A stretch of DNA of 5,384 bases, from contig SKPY01000078.1 of NCBI GenBank assembly GCA_007119305.1, forward strand, positions 1 through 5,384. Direction: 5' to 3'. The translations under genes were made by a program, and so were the position numbers. Of this stretch, positions 1-5,384 are shown one piece after another. The notes under the pieces are model-generated. The model was not told where the DNA came from and did not search any database. It was given only the letters and a program-made list of their open reading frames with translations. The DNA is from Nitriliruptorales bacterium (GTDB lineage Bacteria > Actinomycetota > Nitriliruptoria > Euzebyales > Egibacteraceae). Positions within the stretch are counted from its first letter, which is position 1. Every line of letters begins with the position of its first letter.

Positions 1-776
1 GCGGCGCCGAGCTCGGCGCGGGGCCCGACGACCCGGCCCGCATGCACGCGTTCGAGGCACTCGGCGACGTCGCCTTCTTCGAGGGCAGGCTGGCCGACGC
101 GGAGCAGGCCTTCAGCGAGGGGGTGCGCCTCGCGCGCCTGGGCGGTGACCCCGACGGCGAGGTGATCGGGCTCGTCAGCACCGCCCTCGTGGCGGCCTAC
201 ACCGGGGGCGTCACCGAGGCGCTCGCCCTTGCGGACACCGCGCACCGCGCCGCCGCACGGGCCGGCCCCGCCACACAGGCCTTCGCCCGCTACGTGCAGG
301 GTGAGTGCCTGGCCGAGACCGCACCGGACGACGCGGTGGCCCTGGTGGAGGAGGCCGTCGAGCTCGCCCGCGGCTGCGACGCCTGGTTCGTCGAGGGGGT
401 CGCACGCGTCACGGCGGCCAGTCTGCGGGGCCGCCACGACGACCCGAAGCGCGCTGCCCCCGCCTACGCCGACCTGCTCCAGCACTGGCGCCGCAGCGGG
501 AACTGGACCCAGCAGTGGACCACCCTGCGCAACCTCGCCGAGCTGTTCGTGCGCCTCGAGGCCGACGAGCCTGCGGTCGCCGTCGCGGCGGCCGCCGATG
601 CGGACGCCACGGCCGCACCCACGTTCGGGACCGAGTCCGAGCGCTTGCAGGAGGCTCTCGCCACGGCCCGGGCCCGACTGGGGCCAGAGCGCTTCGAGGC
701 GGCGTGGCGGCGGGGACGGCAGCTGTCGGACCACGAGGTCGTCGACCTCGCCGTGCGGGCACTGGGCGACCTGTGA
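1..776 (+). CDS. C-terminal part of a TPR-type transcriptional regulator/ATPase (5' end outside window)
   Basis: The frame is open from the first bases and runs to a TGA at 774-776, so the gene starts upstream of the window and the ATG at 42 is only an internal methionine. About 257 residues are visible. They are Ala/Leu/Glu-rich amphipathic helices with the spacing of degenerate tetratricopeptide repeats (for example ALGDVAFFEGRLADAEQAF, then AVALVEEAVELA). The tail contains HWRRSGNWTQQWTTLRNLAE, an Ala-rich stretch, and an ending with LGPERFEAAWRRGRQLS followed by a short helix. In my knowledge this layout closes many large actinobacterial AfsR/SARP (BTAD), LuxR/STAND-ATPase and cyclase-like signalling proteins. 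There the TPR half senses a partner or ligand while the DNA-binding, ATPase or cyclase domain lies N-terminal. That N-terminal part is not visible, so the effector type cannot be decided. No partner gene follows closely: the next start is 312 bases away. I am confident of the coding call and moderately confident of the family. Confidence 0.8.
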   Translation, partial: GAELGAGPDDPARMHAFEALGDVAFFEGRLADAEQAFSEGVRLARLGGDPDGEVIGLVSTALVAAYTGGVTEALALADTAHRAAARAGPATQAFARYVQGECLAETAPDDAVALVEEAVELARGCDAWFVEGVARVTAASLRGRHDDPKRAAPAYADLLQHWRRSGNWTQQWTTLRNLAELFVRLEADEPAVAVAAAADADATAAPTFGTESERLQEALATARARLGPERFEAAWRRGRQLSDHEVVDLAVRALGDL

Positions 777-984
777 GGCCCGCCGAGGCCACCGCCTGAC
801 GACTCCTGGGCTAGTCCCTCCGCGCCCTACGCCGTGCGGTGAGGATGCGTAGCAGCGGGGGTTGCCCGGACGGGGCGGGGTGGCTGTTCGGCCATGTGAA
901 AGGCTGCGCAGACGCCGCCGTCGCCCCGGTGGGGGAGGCCACACTGGGCTGCAACAGGCGCGTGCCCCGCTGGATGCGCTTCGC

Positions 985-1009
985 CACGAGGCTTTCGGGG
1001 GGCCTCGTG
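985..1009 (+). repeat. Perfect 8-bp inverted repeat (hairpin CACGAGGC / GCCTCGTG)
   Basis: CACGAGGC at 985-992 is followed after a 9-base loop by its exact reverse complement GCCTCGTG at 1002-1009. It lacks a following T-run, so it does not look like a standard intrinsic terminator. It could be an RNA hairpin in the leader of the downstream M23 gene, or a dyad for a dimeric DNA-binding protein. It is the strongest inverted repeat I found in this gap. Confidence 0.45.
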
Positions 1010-1075
1010 TCGTCGTGTCCGCTGCCACTCCTTGCGGGGTGGCCCGATTGCCGCGTGCCCACACCCGGGCCCGGC

Positions 1076-1082
1076 AAAGGAG
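1076..1082 (+). promoter_or_regulatory. Strong ribosome binding site AAAGGAG for the M23 gene
   Basis: AAAGGAG lies six bases before the ATG at 1089. It closely matches the anti-Shine-Dalgarno complement and is unusually A-rich for this region. It decides the start: an in-frame TTG at 1032 would add 19 residues ahead of an otherwise ordinary signal peptide and has no comparable site in front of it. Confidence 0.75.
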
Positions 1083-1088
1083 CGCTGC

Positions 1089-1955
1089 ATGCTCGGTCAC
1101 CGCCTGCTGCCACGACCCTTCCTGAGGCTCGCGACCCTGCTGGTGATCACCGCGTTCGGCCTCGTGCTGCTGCCGGCCGTGGCGCACGCCGGCACAGACG
1201 ACGTGGCCGCGCAGCGCGCGAACGTGGCCGTTGCCGAGGTCACCCTCGACCGGCTGGTCGAACGGCGCGACGGCTTCGTGCAGCACTACGAGGCCGCCGT
1301 CGTAGAGCTCGAGGAGACCGACGAGCTGCGCGACTACGCGGTGCGTCTGCTCGAGGAGGCCAGCGCGGCGACGTTCGTGCCGGGCGGCCTGGACCCCTTG
1401 AGCACCTCTGAGGCCGAGGCGGCCGTCGCGCGGGCGGAGCAGGTGCTCGCCGATCTCGATGCTCACGTCGCCCGGGCCGAGCAAGCGCGCGAAGACGCCT
1501 ACGGGCGCCTCGACGAAGCCGTGCTCGCGAGCACCTGGGCGGCCGGTCAGCCGGGCCGCGGCGAGCTGCTGTGGCCGGTGGACGGCGCGGTGAACAGCCC
1601 CTACGGCTACCGGACCCACCCCATCAACGGCAACCGGAGGCTGCACGCCGGCCTCGACGTCGCCGCGCCCACCGGCACCCCGATCCTCGCCGCGGCGGAA
1701 GGCACCGTGGTGCATGCGGGGCCACGCGGCGGCTATGGGCTGGCCGTCATCATCGACCACGGTGACGGCCTGAAGACGCTCTACGCCCACACGTCGCGGA
1801 TGCACGTCAGCAAGGGCTGGACCGTCGAGGCAGGCCGCAAGATCGCCGAGGTCGGCTCCACCGGCTTCTCCACCGGCCCGCACCTGCACTTCGAGGTCCG
1901 CATCGATGGCGACCCGGTCGACCCGCTGCCCTACTACGTCCGCCCGGAGCCGTGA
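1089..1955 (+). CDS. Secreted M23-family (LytM-type) peptidoglycan endopeptidase
   Basis: This 288-residue protein probably cuts peptide cross-bridges in cell-wall peptidoglycan outside the membrane. Residues 1-34 form a signal peptide: a basic n-region, a hydrophobic stretch around 14-31 and an AHA|G cleavage site at 34/35. There is no lipobox cysteine, so the product should be released or wall-associated. Residues 36-148 are charged Ala/Glu/Arg helices, likely a short coiled-coil stalk, broken by a Gly/Pro stretch near 97-103. The M23 domain spans about 158-285. The HxxxD motif (LHAGLDVAAP) gives H186 and D190, YAH gives H234, and GPHLHFEV gives H265 and H267. By comparison with LytM, H186, D190 and H267 should bind zinc, while H234 and H265 act in catalysis. 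All five are present, so this should be an active enzyme, unlike EnvC/NlpD-type activators that have lost these residues. The ATG was chosen for its AAAGGAG site. The gene appears to be a stand-alone unit. Confidence 0.93.
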   Translation: MLGHRLLPRPFLRLATLLVITAFGLVLLPAVAHAGTDDVAAQRANVAVAEVTLDRLVERRDGFVQHYEAAVVELEETDELRDYAVRLLEEASAATFVPGGLDPLSTSEAEAAVARAEQVLADLDAHVARAEQAREDAYGRLDEAVLASTWAAGQPGRGELLWPVDGAVNSPYGYRTHPINGNRRLHAGLDVAAPTGTPILAAAEGTVVHAGPRGGYGLAVIIDHGDGLKTLYAHTSRMHVSKGWTVEAGRKIAEVGSTGFSTGPHLHFEVRIDGDPVDPLPYYVRPEP

Positions 1956-1978
1956 GCGCCGGCGCCGTGCAGGGCGCT
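1955..1978 (+). terminator. Weak GC hairpin just after the M23 stop codon
   Basis: AGCGCC at 1955-1960 can pair with GGCGCT at 1973-1978. The intervening bases include part of a 10-base perfect palindrome GCGCCGGCGC at 1956-1965, which offers an alternative fold. There is no T-run afterwards, so it could at best be a weak or Rho-assisted stop. GC-rich palindromes are common in this DNA, so the call is tentative. Confidence 0.2.
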
Positions 1979-2033
1979 GCCTGAGCCCGCCCGGCGCCGC
2001 CCCGGTGCAACCAGCGCTTGGTCCGCGGCGGAC

Positions 2034-2082
2034 TGGACGCGCGCCGGACGTATCGTGGTGGACGCGAGAGGTCCTGGACGGA
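2034..2082 (+). promoter_or_regulatory. Candidate promoter with clustered GGACG repeats upstream of the dioxygenase gene
   Basis: The possible -10 box TATCGT lies at 2051-2056, about 70 bases before the dioxygenase ATG. No good -35 hexamer sits 16-18 bases upstream (GCGGAC is found there), so it would be a weak or activator-dependent promoter. Around it GGACG occurs four times, at 2035, 2046, 2060 and 2076. Two copies are part of an identical TGGACGCG (2034-2041 and 2059-2066) that flanks the -10 box. Such direct repeats could bind a regulator. Nothing here resembles the AT-rich MhqR-type operator known from Bacillus. The call rests on pattern only. Confidence 0.25.
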
Positions 2083-2125
2083 CTGTGCGTCGGGACCCGC
2101 AGGCCGCGAGTGAAGCGAGGGCGCC

Positions 2126-3103
2126 ATGAGCATCGAGCCGCTGGGCATCCACCATGTGACCGCGATCGCGACCGACCCGCAGCGCAACGTCGACTTCTAC
2201 TACGCCACGCTCGGCCTGCGGCTGGTCAAACGCACCGTGAACTTCGACGCGCCGGACACCTATCACCTGTACTACGGCGACGAGGCCGGGCGGCCCGGCA
2301 CGCTCCTGACGTTCTTCCCCTGGCCGGGGACCCCGCAGGGGCGCCACGGCACCGGCCAGGCGACGGTGACCTCGTTCTCGGTGCCCGGGTCCTCGCTGGG
2401 CTGGTGGAAGCAGCGTCTCGAGCGTCTCGGCGTCGACGTCACCGAGGCGACCACGCGCTTCGAGGAGGACGCGCTGTCGTTGCACGACCCCGACGGGCTC
2501 GTCATCGAGCTCGTGGCCCACGACGATGCGTCCGACGGGGTGCCGTGGCCCGACGGCCCGGTGCCGGCCGAGCATCAGATCCGCGGGCTGCACGGCGTGA
2601 CGCTGTGCGAAGCCGGCTACGAGGCCACCGCCGAGCTGCTCGTGGACCGGCTGGGGTTCCGGCTCGTGGCCGAGGCCGACAACCGCTACCGGTTCGACAC
2701 CGCCGCGGGCGGGCCGGGTGCGCGCGTGGATGTGGTGTGCCAGCCCGAGGCGCCGCGCGGCATGGTGGCGGCGGGGACGGTGCACCATGTCGCCTGGCGC
2801 GCCCCCGACGTGGACACGGAGGCCGGCTGGCGCGGTGAGCTGGTCGGCTCGGGTCTTGACGTCACGCCGATCATCGATCGCCAGTACTTCGAGTCCATCT
2901 ACTTCCGCGAGCCGGGCGGCGTGCTGCTCGAGATCGCGACCGACCCGCCGGGGTTCACCAAGGACGAGCCGCTGCTCGAGCTCGGCAAGGCCTTGAAGCT
3001 GCCGCCGTGGCTCGAGCCCCAGCGCGAGCTGATCCAGCGGGCCCTGCCCGAGCTCAAGCTGCCCGACGCGGACCGCTGGGCCGAGCGCGGCCCAGGCGCC
3101 TGA
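2126..3103 (+). CDS. Two-domain VOC-family ring-cleaving dioxygenase (MhqO/PcpA/LinE-like, probably hydroquinone-type)
   Basis: This 325-residue cytoplasmic enzyme belongs to the vicinal-oxygen-chelate fold. Its closest well-known relatives are MhqO-type proteins of Bacillus and the (chloro)hydroquinone 1,2-dioxygenases PcpA and LinE, which use Fe(II) and O2 to open the ring. Two VOC modules cover about 5-132 and 152-272. Likely metal ligands are H10 (IHHVT), H221 (VHHVAW) and E269 (GGVLLEIA). The family signatures LRLVKRTVNFD (31-41), TYHLYYGDEAGRPGT (45-59) and YFESIYFREPGG (254-265) are all intact. The tail after 272, with GFTKDEPLLELG and a KLPPWLEPQR motif, is also typical, and the length matches relatives of about 310-330 residues. 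The start has GAGGG four bases upstream. The true substrate is unknown: many actinobacterial members are listed only as ring-cleaving dioxygenase, and quinone or hydroquinone detoxification is the usual guess. No MarR-type regulator or quinone reductase is visible next to it. Confidence 0.88.
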   Translation: MSIEPLGIHHVTAIATDPQRNVDFYYATLGLRLVKRTVNFDAPDTYHLYYGDEAGRPGTLLTFFPWPGTPQGRHGTGQATVTSFSVPGSSLGWWKQRLERLGVDVTEATTRFEEDALSLHDPDGLVIELVAHDDASDGVPWPDGPVPAEHQIRGLHGVTLCEAGYEATAELLVDRLGFRLVAEADNRYRFDTAAGGPGARVDVVCQPEAPRGMVAAGTVHHVAWRAPDVDTEAGWRGELVGSGLDVTPIIDRQYFESIYFREPGGVLLEIATDPPGFTKDEPLLELGKALKLPPWLEPQRELIQRALPELKLPDADRWAERGPGA

Positions 3104-3126
3104 GGCCGGCGGCTGCGGGCACGCGC

Positions 3127-3132
3127 TAGCAT
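3127..3132 (+). promoter_or_regulatory. Candidate -10 box (TAGCAT) for the transporter-lyase operon
   Basis: TAGCAT fits the TAnnnT -10 pattern common in high-GC actinobacteria. It sits in the 61-base gap between the dioxygenase stop and the transporter ATG at 3165, leaving room for a short leader of about 25 bases. No convincing -35 element lies upstream, which is frequent in such promoters but weakens the call. If real, the transporter and lyase would have their own transcript apart from the dioxygenase gene. Confidence 0.35.
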
Positions 3133-3164
3133 GCACGCGCACAGCCAGCGCAGAACGGAGCCGG

Positions 3165-4616
3165 ATGCGCAGGGGGGCGACGGACGGGTCGGGCAGGCAC
3201 GGGCGCCTGGGCCGGGGGACCTACATCGGCTACGGCATCGGCTCGGTGGGCACGGGCATCTTCACCACGGTGCCAGGGCTGTTGCTGCTGACGTTCATGG
3301 TGCGCCAGCTGGCGGTGCCGCCGGCCGTGGCCGGGCTCGTGATCCTCATGCCGCGGCTTTGGGACATGGTGTCCGACCCGCTCGCCGGCAGCCTGTCGGA
3401 TCGGACCCGGACCCGGATCGGGCCCCGGCGACCGTGGCTGCTGGCGGGCGCCCTCACGCTGCCGATCGCCTTCGCCCTGTTGTTTCGCGTGCCCGAGCTG
3501 AGCGGCACGGAGGCGGCGCTGTACGTGCTCGTCGTCTACCTGATCGGCGCCACCGCCTTCACCGTGTTCCAGGTGCCGTACGTGGCGCTGCCTGCGGAGA
3601 TGACCGAGGACTACGACGAGCGCACCACGATCCTCGCCTACCGCATCGCCTGCCTGACGGTCGGCATCCTCATCGCGGGAGCGGCCGCGCCCCAGGTGCT
3701 GGAGGCAGGGGGCGGCGACCGGGACGGCTACGCCCTCATGGGCCTGGTCATCGGCGTCGTGCTCTTCGTCGTGCTCATCGGCGCCTTCGTCGGCACCCGT
3801 CGCATCCCCGTGGTCGAGCCAACACGGTCCACCGCCCCCTTCCGGGAGCAGCTGCGCGCGGCGGCTGAGAACCGCGCGTTCTTCTGGCTGCTCGGCAGCT
3901 TCGTCGTGCAGGCGCTGGGCGTCGGCGCGATGCTCGCGGGCGTCGACTTCTTCGCCGCCTACATCCTCGAGGACACGAGCCAGACCGCGATCCTGTTCGC
4001 GTGCCTCGTCGCGCCGGCGCTCGTGACGATGCCGCTGTGGGCCTGGGTCGGCCACCGCCTCGGTAAGAAGACCGGCTACATCATCTGCATCGTGATCTTC
4101 GGCCTCGGAGGCTTCGCGCTGCTCGCCGCCGCACCCGACCGCCTCGTCTACACCTACGTGGTCGTGTTCCTCATGGGCAGCGCCTATGCGGGGACGCAGA
4201 TGTTCCCGCTCGCGATGCTGCCGGACACCATCGCCGCGCACACCCACCGGACCGGCTTGCGCCGCGCCGGGTCCTACACGGGCGTGTGGACCGCCGGCGA
4301 GAAGGTCGGCTTCGCCCTGGGCCCTGCCGTCCTCGCCGGGGTGCTGGCCCTGACGGGGTTCGTCGAGACCGAGGGCGGCGCGATCGTCGACCAGCCGCCC
4401 GCTGCGCTGCTGGGGATCATGGTCGGCTTCGCGATCATCCCCGCCCTCGTGGTCCTCGCCAGCCTGCTGCTGCTGCGCCGCTACGACCTCGACGAGGCCA
4501 CGGTGCGGGCGTTCGCCGAGGACGTGACGCGCGCGCCTGTCAGCCCGCCGCTGGCAGCCGGGGACCCGGCGGCCAACCCCCTCATCCCCCCACCAGACCC
4601 AGACGACAGGCCCTGA
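3165..4616 (+). CDS. MFS transporter of the GPH/MelB-like (MFS_2) family
   Basis: This is a 483-residue inner-membrane protein with about 12 hydrophobic helices, roughly at 20-44, 53-75, 90-108, 115-140, 155-178, 190-210, 238-265, 275-295, 303-323, 327-350, 372-398 and 413-438. The family hallmark is WDMVSDPLAGSLSDRTRTR (66-84) followed by IGPRRPW (85-91). D67 and D71 correspond to the cation-site aspartates of MelB, and K380 in TAGEKVGFALGP lies where the helix-11 lysine is expected. That pattern suggests cation-coupled symport. GPH members carry glycosides, but MFS_2 relatives also include lysolipid and sphingosine-phosphate carriers, so substrate cannot be read from the fold. The cytoplasmic N-terminus is short and basic, and the C-terminal tail (about 458-483) is Pro-rich. 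The start has ACGGAG four bases upstream. The stop TGA is one base before the next gene's GTG, so the two are almost certainly translationally coupled. Confidence 0.9.
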   Translation: MRRGATDGSGRHGRLGRGTYIGYGIGSVGTGIFTTVPGLLLLTFMVRQLAVPPAVAGLVILMPRLWDMVSDPLAGSLSDRTRTRIGPRRPWLLAGALTLPIAFALLFRVPELSGTEAALYVLVVYLIGATAFTVFQVPYVALPAEMTEDYDERTTILAYRIACLTVGILIAGAAAPQVLEAGGGDRDGYALMGLVIGVVLFVVLIGAFVGTRRIPVVEPTRSTAPFREQLRAAAENRAFFWLLGSFVVQALGVGAMLAGVDFFAAYILEDTSQTAILFACLVAPALVTMPLWAWVGHRLGKKTGYIICIVIFGLGGFALLAAAPDRLVYTYVVVFLMGSAYAGTQMFPLAMLPDTIAAHTHRTGLRRAGSYTGVWTAGEKVGFALGPAVLAGVLALTGFVETEGGAIVDQPPAALLGIMVGFAIIPALVVLASLLLLRRYDLDEATVRAFAEDVTRAPVSPPLAAGDPAANPLIPPPDPDDRP

Positions 4617-4617
4617 C

Positions 4618-5384
4618 GTGACGCTGCCCCCACATGGCCTCGACCGGCAGACGGTGCTCGACCGGCTCGCCGGCTACGCCGAGGACGACCTCGACACCCA
4701 CGGCGGCAAGACGCTGGCCTATGTGTACGACCCTGGCCGCGATGATGCCGAGAAGGTGGCCGTCGAGGCGCACGCACGCTTCGCCCACGCCAACGCCCTG
4801 GACCCCACGGTCTTTCCGAGCATGCTTCGGATGGAGAACGACATCGTCGCCGTGGCGTCCGCGCACCTCGGTGGCGGGGCGGCGGTGGCGGGCAACTTCA
4901 CGAGCGGCGGCACCGAGAGCTGCATGCTTGCCGTGAAGACGGCGCGCGACCACGCACGCGCGAACCGTCCGGACGTCACCCGCCCGCGCATGATCGTGCC
5001 GGAGAGCGGTCACGGCGCGTTTCGCAAGGCGGCGCACTACTTCTGCGTCGAGGTGGTGCCCGTGCCTGTCGACGCGATGACGTTCAAGGCGGACGTCGAC
5101 GCGGTCGCCGACGCCATCGACGACGACACCATCCTGCTCGTCGCCTCCGCTGTCTCGTACCCGCACGGGGTCGTGGACCCGATCGCCGAGCTCGCTGCGC
5201 TGGCCGGCGAGCGGGGCTGTCTGCTCCACGTCGACGCCTGTGCCGGCGGCTGGCTCCTGCCCTACCTTCGCCGCCTCGGCGCCGACGTCACCGAGTTCGA
5301 CTTCCGCGTGCCCGGTGTCACTTCGCTGTCGGTGGATCTGCACAAGTACGCCTACACGCCGAAGGGCGCATCGGTGATCCTGTA
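4618..5384 (+). CDS. PLP-dependent lyase/decarboxylase, sphingosine-1-phosphate-lyase-like (3' end outside window)
   Basis: The first 255 codons of a fold-type I PLP enzyme are visible, and the frame stays open to the window end. GTG at 4618 is taken as start: it follows the transporter stop by one base, has a modest ACAGG purine stretch upstream, and gives the N-terminus MTLPPHGLDRQTVLDRL expected for this family. In-frame features match group II decarboxylases of the sphingosine-1-phosphate lyase branch: GKTLAYVYD (30-38), HANALDPTVFPSMLRME (57-73), the phosphate-binding NFTSGGTES (93-101), H132 in SGHGAF (stacks on the cofactor ring), YPHGVVDP (181-188), D206 in LHVDACAGGW (pairs with the pyridine nitrogen), FDFRVPGVTS (227-236), and K243 in VDLHKYAYTPKG, the Schiff-base lysine. 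The FDFRVxGVTS and HKYxYxPKG blocks are close to the eukaryotic lyase, which cleaves a phosphorylated long-chain amino alcohol into an aldehyde and phosphoethanolamine. No N-terminal membrane anchor is present, so the enzyme should be soluble. An amino-acid decarboxylase role remains possible; about 150-250 residues are missing. Confidence 0.88.
   Translation, partial: MTLPPHGLDRQTVLDRLAGYAEDDLDTHGGKTLAYVYDPGRDDAEKVAVEAHARFAHANALDPTVFPSMLRMENDIVAVASAHLGGGAAVAGNFTSGGTESCMLAVKTARDHARANRPDVTRPRMIVPESGHGAFRKAAHYFCVEVVPVPVDAMTFKADVDAVADAIDDDTILLVASAVSYPHGVVDPIAELAALAGERGCLLHVDACAGGWLLPYLRRLGADVTEFDFRVPGVTSLSVDLHKYAYTPKGASVIL

Larger units (their letters stand above)
777..1088 (+). promoter_or_regulatory. 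Long non-coding gap with possible structured 5' leader of the M23 gene
   Basis: I see no credible gene in these 312 bases. The overlapping open frames give Arg/Pro/His-rich products typical of non-coding GC-rich DNA. The segment contains several potential RNA helices in order. A 5-bp outer helix (861-865 with 951-955) encloses a 7-bp helix (871-877 with 922-928), which encloses a 5-bp hairpin with a 6-base loop (880-884 with 891-895). Then come an 8-bp hairpin (985-992 with 1002-1009) and an 8-bp hairpin with a TTGC loop (1024-1031 with 1036-1043). The ribosome binding site follows at 1076. I looked for conserved cores of the c-di-AMP (ydaO), cobalamin, c-di-GMP, TPP, FMN and SAH riboswitches and found none complete. 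No clear -35/-10 pair stands out. In DNA this GC-rich some pairing is expected by chance, so a leader function is an inference. Confidence 0.35.

Noticed and set aside
42..776. A complete 244-residue gene starting at the ATG at 42
   Set aside because: The frame is already open from the start of the window with the same helical composition, and no ribosome binding site precedes 42, so this is the end of a longer gene.
777..1088. c-di-AMP (ydaO), cobalamin or c-di-GMP riboswitch
   Set aside because: The diagnostic conserved blocks (for example GTCAGCTAACC for ydaO, or the paired GCAACTGT and GCCACTG boxes for cobalamin) are absent. Only loose partial resemblances such as GCCACACTGGG occur.
1079..1089. 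GGAGCGCTGCA resembles the conserved start of the SAH riboswitch
   Set aside because: The string coincides with the ribosome binding site and ATG of the M23 gene, and the remaining conserved parts of that riboswitch are not found in order downstream. Regulation of a wall hydrolase by SAH would also be unexpected.
839..1411. Plus-strand open frame (190 codons) starting with GTG in the gap and overlapping the M23 gene
   Set aside because: It is out of frame with the well-supported M23 gene, has a low-complexity Arg/Ala/Gly tail and has no convincing ribosome binding site.
1934..3142. Long open frame (402 codons) on the minus strand covering the whole dioxygenase gene
   Set aside because: It is an antisense shadow produced by GC-rich codons. 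The product is rich in Arg, Gly, His and Val with no recognisable domain, while the + strand frame has complete family motifs.
3126..4247. Long open frame (373 codons) on the minus strand opposite the transporter gene
   Set aside because: Its product is dominated by His, Asp, Glu, Arg and Gln, which is the usual artefact opposite a membrane-protein gene with G/C third positions. The + strand has 12 clear helices and the MelB-type motif.
4582..5343. Minus-strand open frame (253 codons) opposite the PLP enzyme
   Set aside because: It is His/Val/Arg/Gly-rich with no motif, and it overlaps the entire catalytic core of the S1P-lyase-like gene read on the + strand.

Overview
The window is a very GC-rich, gene-dense bacterial chromosome segment. 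All five genes I can support lie on the + strand, and GTG or ATG starts are preceded by short purine-rich ribosome binding sites. The codon bias (G or C at nearly every third position), a C-terminal fragment resembling actinobacterial AfsR/SARP- or LuxR-type TPR regulators, and a TAGCAT-type -10 box all suggest an actinomycete (Actinomycetota). I cannot place it further from sequence alone, and there is no rRNA, tRNA, mobile element or CRISPR in view.

Layout. (1) Positions 1-776 hold the 3' end of a large TPR-containing regulator that begins before the window. (2) Positions 777-1088 are a 312-base gap with no credible gene. It contains several potential RNA helices ending just before a strong ribosome binding site, and is perhaps a structured 5' leader. 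(3) Positions 1089-1955 encode a secreted M23 (LytM-type) peptidoglycan endopeptidase with a signal peptide, a helical or coiled-coil stalk and all catalytic and zinc residues. (4) Positions 1956-2125 are a short gap with a weak hairpin and a cluster of TGGACG/GGACG repeats around a possible -10 box. (5) Positions 2126-3103 encode a two-domain VOC-family extradiol dioxygenase of the MhqO/PcpA/LinE type (hydroquinone ring cleavage). (6) Positions 3165-4616 encode a 12-helix MFS transporter of the GPH/MelB (MFS_2) family. (7) Positions 4618-5384 hold the 5' part of a PLP-dependent lyase closely resembling sphingosine-1-phosphate lyase. It runs off the window end.

Function together. The transporter and the PLP enzyme are separated by one base (TGA-C-GTG) and are almost certainly co-transcribed and translationally coupled, which suggests import (or export) and cleavage of the same compound. 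The most notable idea is that the MFS_2 fold, which in animals includes the sphingosine-1-phosphate and lysophospholipid carriers MFSD2B and MFSD2A, is here paired with an enzyme of the sphingosine-1-phosphate lyase family. The dioxygenase upstream may belong to the same run of genes, but a separate promoter-like box lies in the 61-base gap, so that link is weaker. The M23 peptidase and the regulator fragment look functionally unrelated to the rest.
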